Of a stretch of DNA of 16,185 nucleotides, positions 1 to 6,952 are shown piece by piece; position 1 is the first letter of the stretch, and the number at the start of each line of letters is the position of its first letter. Location of the stretch: the NCBI GenBank assembly GCA_903831165.1, contig CAIKWV010000202.1, positions 1 to 16,185 of the forward strand. The letters are read 5' to 3'. Below the pieces are notes generated by a model. That model did no database searches, was not told the DNA's origin, and saw nothing but the letters and a program-made list of their open reading frames with translations. Both the position numbers and the translations under genes were made by a program. The stretch comes from an uncultured cyanobacterium (GTDB lineage Bacteria > Cyanobacteriota > Cyanobacteriia > PCC-6307 > Cyanobiaceae).

Positions 1-518
1 CCGGCCAGCAGGGCTTCCTTGAGCTTGCGCATCAAGGTGCGGTCCTGGCTGAGGAAGACCGTGCGGGCCAGCTGCTGGGTGATGGTGCTGGCGCCCTCTT
101 CGACCGATCCCTGGCGCAGGTTGCGCACCATGGCGCGACTGATGCCCAGCAGGTCGACGCCGTTGTGCTGATAGAAGCGGCGATCCTCGGCGGCGACGAA
201 GGCCCGCTGGATCAGCAGGGGCATCTTGCCGCTGCTCAGCTTTTCGCGGGTGGCCGGCCCTTCCTTGACCACCACCTTGCCGTTGGTGTCAAGAATCGTG
301 AGCGTGCCGGGGCGGTTGAAGGCGCTGATGCGATCAGCATCGGGCAGCAGACTGTCAATGCCGGCCACCACAGCGGTCTGTCCGAGGGCCACGCCGCCGC
401 CGATGGCTGCCGCCACCAAAGCCGGCACCAGCAGCTGGCGGGAAAGGGGACCGCGATCAGGCTGGGGCCGGCCTGTCGGCGCCGGGCCCGTCGCCCTGGC
501 GGGAGTCCCCGGGGTCAA
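1..518 (-). CDS. Bifunctional penicillin-binding protein (class A PBP), N-terminal part, cut by window edge
   Basis: Peptidoglycan glycosyltransferase (GT51) of a class A PBP; such proteins polymerise lipid II outside the inner membrane and usually carry a transpeptidase domain further on, which lies beyond the window. About 172 residues are visible: a Pro/Arg-rich cytoplasmic N-terminus, one hydrophobic anchor at about residues 29-53, then the GT51 start. The catalytic-Glu motif EDRRFYQHNG is at about 111-120 and EGASTITQQLART at about 141-153, both GT51 hallmarks. I place the start at a TTG that overlaps the chlG stop as TTGA (515-518), a layout typical of translational coupling. No in-frame ATG exists until residue 99, which is already inside the protein, though a GTG near residue 31 is possible. 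Family identity is very likely; the exact paralogue (PBP1A-type) is inferred. Confidence 0.88.
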   Translation of the reverse strand, partial: MTPGTPARATGPAPTGRPQPDRGPLSRQLLVPALVAAAIGGGVALGQTAVVAGIDSLLPDADRISAFNRPGTLTILDTNGKVVVKEGPATREKLSSGKMPLLIQRAFVAAEDRRFYQHNGVDLLGISRAMVRNLRQGSVEEGASTITQQLARTVFLSQDRTLMRKLKEALLA

Positions 519-1534
519 AGCACCTGGGCGGCCTGGCCGCCGATCCGGATCAGATCGCTGTGGCCGATGGCCAGGGCTGTGACCAACATGCCGAGCACCA
601 GGAACGGCTGGGCGCTGGCCTGGTACTTGACGTCGAAGGCCACCGGATCGCGCAGCAACCAGATGTCCTGGAACGTGATCTGGGGAAGGATCAGCAGCAC
701 CAGCAGCACGGCGGCGAAGTTCTGACCGATGGCGATCAGCACCACCACCATCGCCAGTTGAAAGACATCGATCATGGCCGCACTGATCCAGCTGGCCTTC
801 TCGATGCCGAAGACCACGGGAAGGGATTGAAGACCGAGGGCCCGATCGCCTTCGACACTCTTGAAGTCATTGACCACGGCGATGCCCAGGCCCGCCAGGC
901 TGTAGGCCAGTGTCAGCAGGGCCGTGGTCCAGGTGAGCTGGCCGAACAGGGCCTGGCCGGCCCACCAGGGCAGGGCGATGTAGCTGGCACCCAGGGCGTA
1001 GTTACCCAGCCAGCCGTTCTGCTTGAGCTTGAGCGGCGGTGCGGAATAGATGTAACTGACCAGGGATCCGCCCAGGGCCAGCAGGAACAGCACCGGCGTA
1101 GCGTGGCTCGCCCAGAGATCAAGGCCGTAGGCGACGCCGAGGCCGGCCAGCAGCAGCACCACGATCTGCAGCCTGACCTGGCCCAGGGGGATGGCCCCCG
1201 AAGGAATCGGTCGGTAGGGCTCATTGATCGCGTCGATCTCGCGGTCGTAGTAGTCGTTGATCGTCTGGGTGTAGCCGGCCAGCAGCGGCCCACTCATCAC
1301 CATGCAGGCCAGGGCTGCCAGCAGATCACTGAGGCGCCAGTGATAGTTGCCGGAGGCAGCGGCACCGCAGATCACCCCCCAGATCAGGGGGATCCAGGTG
1401 ACCGGCTTCATCAGCTGCAGCCGGATCGCCCAGATGTTGGCGCTGCTGCCGCCATCTTTCATGCCTAGGAGTTGGCGAGCACCGCCAGCTTTGGAGACGG
1501 GGGTGGCTCCAGCCTTCGGGGCGATGTCGTCCAC
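515..1534 (-). CDS. chlG: Chlorophyll a synthase ChlG
   Basis: Membrane UbiA-family prenyltransferase that esterifies chlorophyllide a with phytyl or geranylgeranyl diphosphate, the last step of chlorophyll synthesis. Both Mg-diphosphate motifs are visible: NDYYDREID at about residues 93-101 and NDFKSVEGD at about 222-230. The family-typical N-terminus ARQLLGMK and LMKPVTWIPLIWG are present, and about eight hydrophobic helices follow. Start choice: the frame opens at an ATG at 1624, but that lies 65 bp inside the upstream DUF2862 gene. I prefer a GTG at 1534 preceded by AGGAG in the 25-bp gap after that gene, giving 339 residues. An ATG at 1579 (20-bp overlap) is the alternative. It sits between the DUF2862 gene and the PBP gene on the same strand, so co-transcription is likely. 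Function is certain; the start is moderately certain. Confidence 0.95.
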   Translation of the reverse strand: MDDIAPKAGATPVSKAGGARQLLGMKDGGSSANIWAIRLQLMKPVTWIPLIWGVICGAAASGNYHWRLSDLLAALACMVMSGPLLAGYTQTINDYYDREIDAINEPYRPIPSGAIPLGQVRLQIVVLLLAGLGVAYGLDLWASHATPVLFLLALGGSLVSYIYSAPPLKLKQNGWLGNYALGASYIALPWWAGQALFGQLTWTTALLTLAYSLAGLGIAVVNDFKSVEGDRALGLQSLPVVFGIEKASWISAAMIDVFQLAMVVVLIAIGQNFAAVLLVLLILPQITFQDIWLLRDPVAFDVKYQASAQPFLVLGMLVTALAIGHSDLIRIGGQAAQVL

Positions 1535-1559
1535 CTCCGGTGACTCCTGGGGGGATGGT

Positions 1560-1772
1560 TCAGGCAGGGATGATTTCATCGTCGAAGAACCAGCTGGTAC
1601 CGCCAGCGCTGAGTTCAACGACAACGCCGATCCCTTTGCCGTCAGTGACGCGGAAATCCTTCACCGTGCCGGTTGCATCAGCCTTGAGGGCGGCAACCAG
1701 GTCGGCGGGTATGCGGTCGCGCACCCTGGTGACCCGCACCTTGGAGCCGATCGTGATGGCAGCCTGGGACAT
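1560..1772 (-). CDS. DUF2862-type small protein, upstream partner of chlG
   Basis: A 70-residue protein with no signal peptide or membrane segment. The sequence alternates short beta-like stretches ([36 protein letters not shown]), consistent with a small SH3-like barrel. It matches my memory of the cyanobacterial DUF2862 family, whose biochemical role I do not know. Family members lie between hisF and chlG in marine picocyanobacteria, and here too the gene is divergent from hisF (44-bp gap) and immediately upstream of chlG. The location suggests a link to chlorophyll synthesis or photosystem assembly, but that is inference only. Confidence 0.8.
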   Translation of the reverse strand: MSQAAITIGSKVRVTRVRDRIPADLVAALKADATGTVKDFRVTDGKGIGVVVELSAGGTSWFFDDEIIPA

Positions 1773-1816
1773 GGCCGACGCGTCGTCTTTGGTGGCGCAA
1801 CCTTACCAGTGAGCCC

Positions 1817-2605
1817 ATGGTCGCCAAGCGCATCATCCCCTGCCTCGACGTGGCCGATGGCCGGGTGGTGAAGGGCGTCAACTTCGTCGGCCTGCGCGAT
1901 GCGGGCGATCCGGTGGAGCTGGCCTGCCGCTACAGCGCCTCCGGCGCCGATGAATTGGTGTTTCTCGACATCGCCGCCAGCCACCAGGGCCGCGGCACCC
2001 TGGTGGAGCTGGTGCGCCGCACCGCCGAGGCGGTGACGATCCCGTTCACGGTGGGCGGGGGCATCGGCAGCGTTGAGGGCATCACCGAGCTGCTGCGGGC
2101 CGGCGCCGACAAGGTGAGCCTCAACTCAGCCGCCGTGCGCAGCCCCGAGCTGATCACAGCTGGCGCCAGCCGCTTCGGCAACCAGTGCATCGTCGTGGCG
2201 ATCGATGCACGGCGGCGGCAGCGGGGAAGCCCGGGTTGGGATGTGTTCGTCAAGGGCGGCCGCGAGAACACCGGGCTTGACGCCCTGGCCTGGGTCCGCC
2301 GGGTGGTGGAGCTGGGGGCCGGCGAGATCCTGTTGACCTCGATGGACGGCGATGGCACCCAGGCGGGCTACGACCTGGAGCTGACCCGGGCGGTGGCCGA
2401 GGCGGTGGAGGTGCCGGTGATCGCCTCCGGTGGGGCCGGTTGCATCGCCCACATCGCCGCCGCCCTGCAGGAGGGCAAGGCGTCAGCGGCCCTGCTGGCC
2501 TCCCTGCTCCACGATGGGGTGCTGACGGTGGAGCAGATCAAGCGGCAGCTGCTGGCCCAGGGGCTGCCCCTGCGGCCCCTGCTCGCCGAAGGGAACTCGC
2601 GCTAG
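1817..2605 (+). CDS. hisF: Imidazole glycerol phosphate synthase, cyclase subunit HisF
   Basis: HisF is the cyclase half of the HisF-HisH complex. It uses ammonia from glutamine to turn PRFAR into imidazole glycerol phosphate plus AICAR, joining histidine and purine synthesis in the cytoplasm. The 262-residue protein is a complete (beta/alpha)8 barrel of normal length. It opens with [12 protein letters not shown], placing catalytic Asp11, and the second catalytic Asp130 is in VVAIDARR. Phosphate-binding loops are seen at TVGGGI (about 78-83) and IASGGAG near the C-terminus. The ATG is the natural family start. No clear Shine-Dalgarno sequence is visible. It heads a rightward group with a small membrane protein and menG. 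Confidence 0.97.
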   Translation: MVAKRIIPCLDVADGRVVKGVNFVGLRDAGDPVELACRYSASGADELVFLDIAASHQGRGTLVELVRRTAEAVTIPFTVGGGIGSVEGITELLRAGADKVSLNSAAVRSPELITAGASRFGNQCIVVAIDARRRQRGSPGWDVFVKGGRENTGLDALAWVRRVVELGAGEILLTSMDGDGTQAGYDLELTRAVAEAVEVPVIASGGAGCIAHIAAALQEGKASAALLASLLHDGVLTVEQIKRQLLAQGLPLRPLLAEGNSR

Positions 2606-2660
2606 CGGCTGGCCTGTCGTTACATTCATCAAAACTGTTCACATTCCTCGCAGCACAGCA

Positions 2661-3002
2661 TTGACCGCCCTGTTTGCCCTGCCTGGATCCCTGCTCACCG
2701 TCATCGCTCTGCTGATGGTGTCGGCTGTGGTGGCGTTGGTGGCCTGGGCACTCCAGCTGATGCAAGCCGCCAGTGATCGCCAGGAGTTTTCGCTGATGCT
2801 GGCGGGCTGCATGGTCTGTTCCGCCGCCGTTGGCCTGGCCACCGTGATGGTGCTGACGATCACCAGTCCGGCGCGCCTGGAGGCGGCCCGCGGCGTGATG
2901 CTCACTCCTGAGCTCGACGCCGGCATCAGCCTCGATGCGATCGTTCTCCCCTGGGACGACAACCCAGCCCTGTCCCAGGCTCCCCCTCTTGAAACCCGGT
3001 GA
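2661..3002 (+). CDS. Small membrane protein of unknown function between hisF and menG
   Basis: A 113-residue protein if read from a TTG at 2661; the first in-frame ATG is at about residue 19. Two hydrophobic helices are visible at about residues 3-34 and 47-68, separated by a short polar loop (QAASDRQEF). The C-terminal tail of about 45 residues is polar with several acidic residues. No enzyme motif is visible and I do not recognise a named family. It begins 55 bp after hisF and its stop lies 14 bp inside the likely menG start, so it is probably translated from the same message. The overlap and the clean helix pattern support a real gene. The start is uncertain. Confidence 0.65.
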   Translation: MTALFALPGSLLTVIALLMVSAVVALVAWALQLMQAASDRQEFSLMLAGCMVCSAAVGLATVMVLTITSPARLEAARGVMLTPELDAGISLDAIVLPWDDNPALSQAPPLETR

Positions 3003-3705
3003 TCCAGAGGCTGTGCGCGAGCTGTTCGAGCGCATCGCCCCCCGCTACGACCAGCTCAACGACTTGCTGAGCCTGGGCCTGCATCGACTCTGGAAACGTC
3101 AGGCGATCGCCTGGCTCAGACCCCGGCCCGGTCAGCAGTTGATCGATCTCTGCTGCGGTACCGGCGACCTGGCCCTGGTGCTGGCTGAAAAGGTGAGGCC
3201 GCAGGGCAGGGTGCTGGGACTGGATGCGGCGCAGGCGCCGCTGGCGTTGGCCCGCAGCCGGGCGGCGCAGCGGCCCTGGCTGCCCCTGGAGTGGCAGTGC
3301 GGCGATGCCCTCGACACGGGTCTGGCCGATGGCTCCCAGGATGGGGCGGTGATGGCCTACGGACTGCGCAACCTGGCGGACCCGGCGGCGGCCCTGCGCG
3401 AACTGCATCGGCTGCTGCGCCCCGGTGCCCGGGCGGCGGTGCTGGATTTCAACCGGCCCGATCCGGCTGCGGGACCGTCGGCCCAGGCGGCGGCAAGGTT
3501 CCAGCGGTTCTACCTGCGACAACTGGTGGTGCCCACCGCTCGCCTGGTGGGGCTGCCGGAGCAATACGCCTACCTGGAGGAGAGTCTTGGCCGCTTTCCC
3601 CTGGCCCTGGAGCAGCAGCAACTGGCCCTGGAGGCTGGCTTCCAGCAAGCTCGCCATCGTCCTCTGGCGGCGGGACTGATGGGGGTGCTGGAGCTGGTCG
3701 CCTGA
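2989..3705 (+). CDS. menG: 2-phytyl-1,4-naphthoquinone methyltransferase (MenG/UbiE family)
   Basis: SAM-dependent C-methyltransferase for the last step of phylloquinone synthesis, supplying the secondary electron acceptor of photosystem I. The class I SAM-binding motif IDLCCGTGDLAL is at about residues 52-63. ERIAPRYDQLNDLLSLG near the N-terminus and MAYGLRNLADP further on are UbiE/MenG signatures. Start choice: cyanobacterial homologues begin MKPGDP, and here a TTG at 2989 gives exactly that, for 238 residues. An upstream ATG at 2935 would add 18 unrelated residues and overlap the preceding gene by 68 bp rather than 14. Cyanobacteria lack the standard ubiquinone pathway, so MenG is preferred over UbiE; this comes from organism context, not from the sequence. 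Confidence 0.92.
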   Translation: MKPGDPEAVRELFERIAPRYDQLNDLLSLGLHRLWKRQAIAWLRPRPGQQLIDLCCGTGDLALVLAEKVRPQGRVLGLDAAQAPLALARSRAAQRPWLPLEWQCGDALDTGLADGSQDGAVMAYGLRNLADPAAALRELHRLLRPGARAAVLDFNRPDPAAGPSAQAAARFQRFYLRQLVVPTARLVGLPEQYAYLEESLGRFPLALEQQQLALEAGFQQARHRPLAAGLMGVLELVA

Positions 3706-3780
3706 GGCTCAAGCTGGATTTCATGGTTCTTTTCTGAGCATCTGCCTAGCATTGGGTGCTTCATTGCCAATCTTTCTGTC

Positions 3781-4212
3781 ATGGGTGTCCCCCTCTTCGA
3801 CTTCGCCGCCAACATCGGTAAGAAGGTTTTCCATCGCGGCGAAGACAAGGCTGCCGACAAGCTCAAACAACACATCGAAAAGAACAATCCCGGTGTCACG
3901 GAACTCGCTGTTGCCGTCCAGGATGAAACGGTCGTCATCAGTGGCAACGCCAAAGATGCTGCCGCCTTTGAAAAAGCTGTATTGATCGCCGGCAATGTCG
4001 AGGGGGTGGCCAAGGTTGAAGCCGCAGCTCTCGGTGCGGCCGGTAATTCCACCTTTGTGCTGGTCCAGTCCGGTGACACCCTCTGGGGCATCGCCGAGCG
4101 GGAGCTGGGCAGCGGGGCGCGTTATACCGAAATCTTTGCGGCCAACCGTGAGGTGATTGAGGATCCGGATCTGATCTTCCCGGGCCAGAAGATCCGTATC
4201 CCCAAGGGTTGA
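3781..4212 (+). CDS. BON + LysM protein, Kbp/YgaU-like
   Basis: A 143-residue protein with the same architecture and length as E. coli Kbp (YgaU, about 149 residues): a short N-terminal helix, a BON domain at about 22-82 (VAVQDETVVISGNAKD, VEGVAKVE), and a LysM domain at about 91-141. The LysM domain shows VQSGDTLWGIAERELG and PGQKIRIPKG. E. coli Kbp is a cytoplasmic potassium-binding protein. No signal peptide is visible here either, so this LysM domain probably does not bind cell wall outside. Potassium binding is inferred from architecture only. The gene stands alone, 75 bp after menG and convergent with the GGDEF-EAL gene. Confidence 0.87.
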   Translation: MGVPLFDFAANIGKKVFHRGEDKAADKLKQHIEKNNPGVTELAVAVQDETVVISGNAKDAAAFEKAVLIAGNVEGVAKVEAAALGAAGNSTFVLVQSGDTLWGIAERELGSGARYTEIFAANREVIEDPDLIFPGQKIRIPKG

Positions 4213-4247
4213 TCATCTGGTAGGGGCGCCAAGCACTCTTAAGGCAT

Positions 4248-4273
4248 TCAGCCGCAGCGATCGCTCAGGCTGA
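4248..4273. repeat. Inverted repeat centred on a HIP1 site at a convergent gene junction
   Basis: TCAGCC (4248-4253) and AGCGA (4256-4260) pair with TCGCT (4261-4265) and GGCTGA (4268-4273), leaving a two-base mismatch on each side. The repeat lies between the convergent BON-LysM and GGDEF-EAL genes and covers the latter's stop codon. A palindrome of this kind could fold in either transcript. No T-tract follows, so a standard intrinsic terminator is not supported. Confidence 0.5.
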
Positions 4274-6049
4274 TTGGCACGTCCTTGCGTCCTGCTGATC
4301 TCTGAGCAGCTTGTGCATGGTCTGGAGGTCGCTGGGGCGTCCGAACAGGTATCCCTGGGCAAAATGACAACCGAGATCGCTGAGGAGTCTGGACTGTTCA
4401 ACGGTTTCAACTCCTTCAGCGATCACCTGCAGGCCGAGAGCCATGGCCATGCGGATCACGGCTGCCACGATGACGTCATCCTGCTGATTTTCACCCAATC
4501 CCGAGGTGAAGGACTGATCGATTTTGAGGAAGCCGACGGGAAGTTGTTTCAGATAGCGCAGCGATGAATAGCCGGTACCGAAATCATCGATGGCCAGCCG
4601 GATGCCCAGTCGCCTCAGCTTTTCAAGGGTGCGGGACGCGGTTTCGAGATTTTCGACCAACATGGTTTCAGTAATTTCGATATAGAGAAGTTCGCTGCGT
4701 ATGCCCGTGCTGGTCAAGGTGGCCTCAATCTGGCTGGCAATGCGTTGGTCATTCAAGCTTCGGGCCGAAAGATTGGCCGAGATGTGGAGATCCTTAGCCA
4801 ATCCTTGTGCCTGCCAATCCGCCAGGGTCTGGCAAGCCTGATGAATGATCAAAGCGTCAATTTCGGTGATCAGGCTGCTGGTTTCGGCAATCGGGATGAA
4901 GTCCGCCGGTGAGATCAGGCCTCGCTTGGGATCATGCCAGCGAGCCAGGGCTTCAAAACCGATGATCTGTTGGTCAGGCAGGTTGACGATTGATTGCAGA
5001 TAGCATTGGATCTGCCCATTGATAACGGCCTGCTTGAGGGCTTCTTCAAGATGGGCTTTGGTTTTCGCCGTGGTCCGCAGGTGATGGTCGAAGTTTGTCG
5101 ATCGGCCCCGACCTAGTTGCTTGGATTTATACATGGCCAGATCCGCATTTTCAATCAGCGTTTCAGCCCGATCCATCGCATCGGCCACGGCGATGCCGAT
5201 GGAGGCCGAGTGGCTGAGCATGGTGGAGCCGATCAGCATCGGTTTTGAAATCTCCTTGATGATCCTGTCGGCCAATTGCCTGGCATCTCCCTCGCATTGT
5301 TCTTCGGTGATGATGATGAACTCATCGCCTGCCAGGCGAGCCACCAGATCATTGCTGCCAACCAGGCTCAGCAAAATTTTGCTGACAGTGATCAGAAAGT
5401 GGTCGCCAACGGCATGGCCATGGGCGTCATTGATCTGCTTGAAATTGTCGAGATCGATGAACAGCACCGTCTTGGGCCGCTCCCCGCTGCCGGCGCCGCT
5501 CTCGGCCAGTTGTTGCCGCAATTGCTCCATGGCCCTGGTGCGGTTCGGCAGGCCGGTGAGGGTGTCGCGCCGGGCCTCCTCAATCGCCTCATGCCGGGCC
5601 TGGCGCTCTTCTCTCAGAAATTGGCTGGTGTGGGCGTGCAGCTGAAAGGCCTGGCCAAGCGTCTGCAGCACCTGCTTTTCTTCCGGATTGAAGGCCGGCT
5701 GGCGGCGGCCGATCACCAGCAGCGGGCCTGGGCCCAAAGGTTGCCAGTGGGTCTGCAACTCCAGCTCGTCCAGTCGCAGCATGTCGGGCTGGCTGAGGGC
5801 CGCCTCGATCAGCGTCTCCGGGTCGTTGCCCCGCAGTCCGATGGCGGCCTCCACCCGGTTGCCATGCAGCAGGGCGCCGAGGTCGGCGTTGAGGGCTTGA
5901 ACAATGCGCTCGATCGCCTGCTTGCAGGATCCGGGTTCGTGCGTGTTGAGGTCCGTGAGGACCTCATTCAGCAGGGTCAGGCCGGTTCTTGCTGATCGCT
6001 TTGGCCTCGATGAAGCTGCCCCTCTGGCCTGTCTGGGGGCAGTGGTCAT
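4265..6049 (-). CDS. GGDEF-EAL hybrid protein, probable c-di-GMP phosphodiesterase/cyclase
   Basis: A 594-residue cytoplasmic protein. Residues 1-145 form a weakly conserved GAF-like region with no membrane segment or signal peptide. A GGDEF domain follows at about 160-320 with DTLTGLPNR, IDLDNFKQINDAHGHAVGD and the active-site loop as AGDEF (240-244), a variant tolerated in some active cyclases. The RxxD inhibitory site expected just upstream reads GSND, so product inhibition there is lost. The EAL domain at about 340-582 keeps EALARW (366-371), the Asn in NLS (426-428), EITE (458-461), DDFGTGYSSL (488-497), KID (509-511) and EGVE (545-548), so hydrolysis of c-di-GMP looks intact. Phosphodiesterase activity is the safer call; cyclase activity is open. 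The gene is divergent from another GGDEF-type gene about 0.9 kb away. Confidence 0.93.
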   Translation of the reverse strand: MTTAPRQARGAASSRPKRSARTGLTLLNEVLTDLNTHEPGSCKQAIERIVQALNADLGALLHGNRVEAAIGLRGNDPETLIEAALSQPDMLRLDELELQTHWQPLGPGPLLVIGRRQPAFNPEEKQVLQTLGQAFQLHAHTSQFLREERQARHEAIEEARRDTLTGLPNRTRAMEQLRQQLAESGAGSGERPKTVLFIDLDNFKQINDAHGHAVGDHFLITVSKILLSLVGSNDLVARLAGDEFIIITEEQCEGDARQLADRIIKEISKPMLIGSTMLSHSASIGIAVADAMDRAETLIENADLAMYKSKQLGRGRSTNFDHHLRTTAKTKAHLEEALKQAVINGQIQCYLQSIVNLPDQQIIGFEALARWHDPKRGLISPADFIPIAETSSLITEIDALIIHQACQTLADWQAQGLAKDLHISANLSARSLNDQRIASQIEATLTSTGIRSELLYIEITETMLVENLETASRTLEKLRRLGIRLAIDDFGTGYSSLRYLKQLPVGFLKIDQSFTSGLGENQQDDVIVAAVIRMAMALGLQVIAEGVETVEQSRLLSDLGCHFAQGYLFGRPSDLQTMHKLLRDQQDARTCQSA

Positions 6050-6952
6050 CGGTGGCGGCGACCCAAATCCAGGACTTCACACTAGCGACAAGACCAGGGA
6101 TCGTCAGCGACGGGCCGGCTGGATCTTGCTTGCGCCTGGTCCCCATCCCCGGTTGGTGACAGCGGCCAGGCAGCTGCCGGGCTGACGGCAGGCTCAGGCG
6201 GGATCTCGACTGGGGCTCTTGGCGCCGTTGTGGTGTGAGCCGCCATCCCCAGCGAATCCTGTTCGCTGCCCACGGGGGACGGCTTGCCACGGGTTGCCGA
6301 TCCGGGGCGGATGTCCCGGGAGGGCGCGGGAGTGCTGCCCGTCATGGTGCGGGCGGGGTCAGGGTTGGTGTGTGGATCTCCCACGGTGCCCATGCCGTGC
6401 TGGTGTTGCTCCTGTCCCGGTGTCTGCCTGGACGAGCCCGCTAGGGGGCAGGCCTGAGCGCTGCGGTTGCTGGAGAATGGAGGACCGGGTGTGGGGTCGT
6501 CCCGGCCTGTTGATCAGGCGTCCTTGGCTCTCACCATGGATCGTGACGCCTGGATTGTGAATATCGCCTCAGACCGGCATCGCGGTTGAGTGCCGTTACG
6601 GCGATGCCGGTGTTGGCTGGCTTCAGAACACGATCATCTGGGTTTGGCGTCAACGGCTTGGCGATGAACATAGAGCTGGATCATTGACAGGATTCTGGGC
6701 GTGATGCAAGCCAGGCGATCGCGATGAATGAGGTCCTCGGTTTGTTGCCATCATCAACCCCGAAGCGCATACTCACCACGGACCGCTTGGTAGGATCAGT
6801 TTTCGTTCTTGATTCGCCGAAGGACTGATAGCTTGCTCAAGCTGGATGGCCTTCAGGCCTGATACGCGTCATCTGTTTGCGCAGCATCGCCGCCGCCCTG
6901 TTTGGATCCCCTGAGACTTGCGGTAAGAAGATTGTCGCTGGAGTGGGCGGCC
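6050..6952. other. About 0.9 kb non-coding region between two divergent GGDEF-type genes
   Basis: No convincing gene here. Short open frames on both strands are Pro/Arg/Cys-rich or low in complexity and resemble no family, as expected for chance frames in GC-rich DNA. Visible structure is one strong inverted repeat (6573-6611) and a HIP1 octamer (6715-6722). Base composition falls after about 6540, with AT-richer stretches near 6655-6700 and 6725-6830, where promoters for the rightward gene would be expected. I could not assign a specific -10/-35 pair. Confidence 0.6.
6573..6611. repeat. Perfect 11-bp inverted repeat (hairpin) in the non-coding region
   Basis: ACCGGCATCGC at 6573-6583 is the exact reverse complement of GCGATGCCGGT at 6601-6611, with a 17-base loop. 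A 3-bp inner stem is possible inside the loop (CGG at 6583-6585 with CCG at 6593-6595, sharing the last base of the outer stem). No run of T follows on either strand, so it is not a standard terminator. It could be part of a leader, a small RNA or a protein-binding site. Confidence 0.6.

Noticed and set aside
560..1468. Long open frame on the + strand opposite chlG (about 300 codons)
   Set aside because: Translation is Gln/His/Gly-rich with no family resemblance, and the opposite strand has a complete chlorophyll synthase. It is a GC-driven antisense frame.
1535..1624. N-terminal extension of ChlG from an ATG at 1624
   Set aside because: It would overlap the DUF2862 gene by 65 bp and add residues not seen in ChlG proteins; the GTG at 1534 has an AGGAG.
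6082..6393. Pro/Ala/Ser-rich frame of 103 codons on the minus strand in the non-coding region
   Set aside because: Low complexity, no ribosome-binding site and no resemblance to any family; the + strand frame at 6219-6560 is equally unconvincing.
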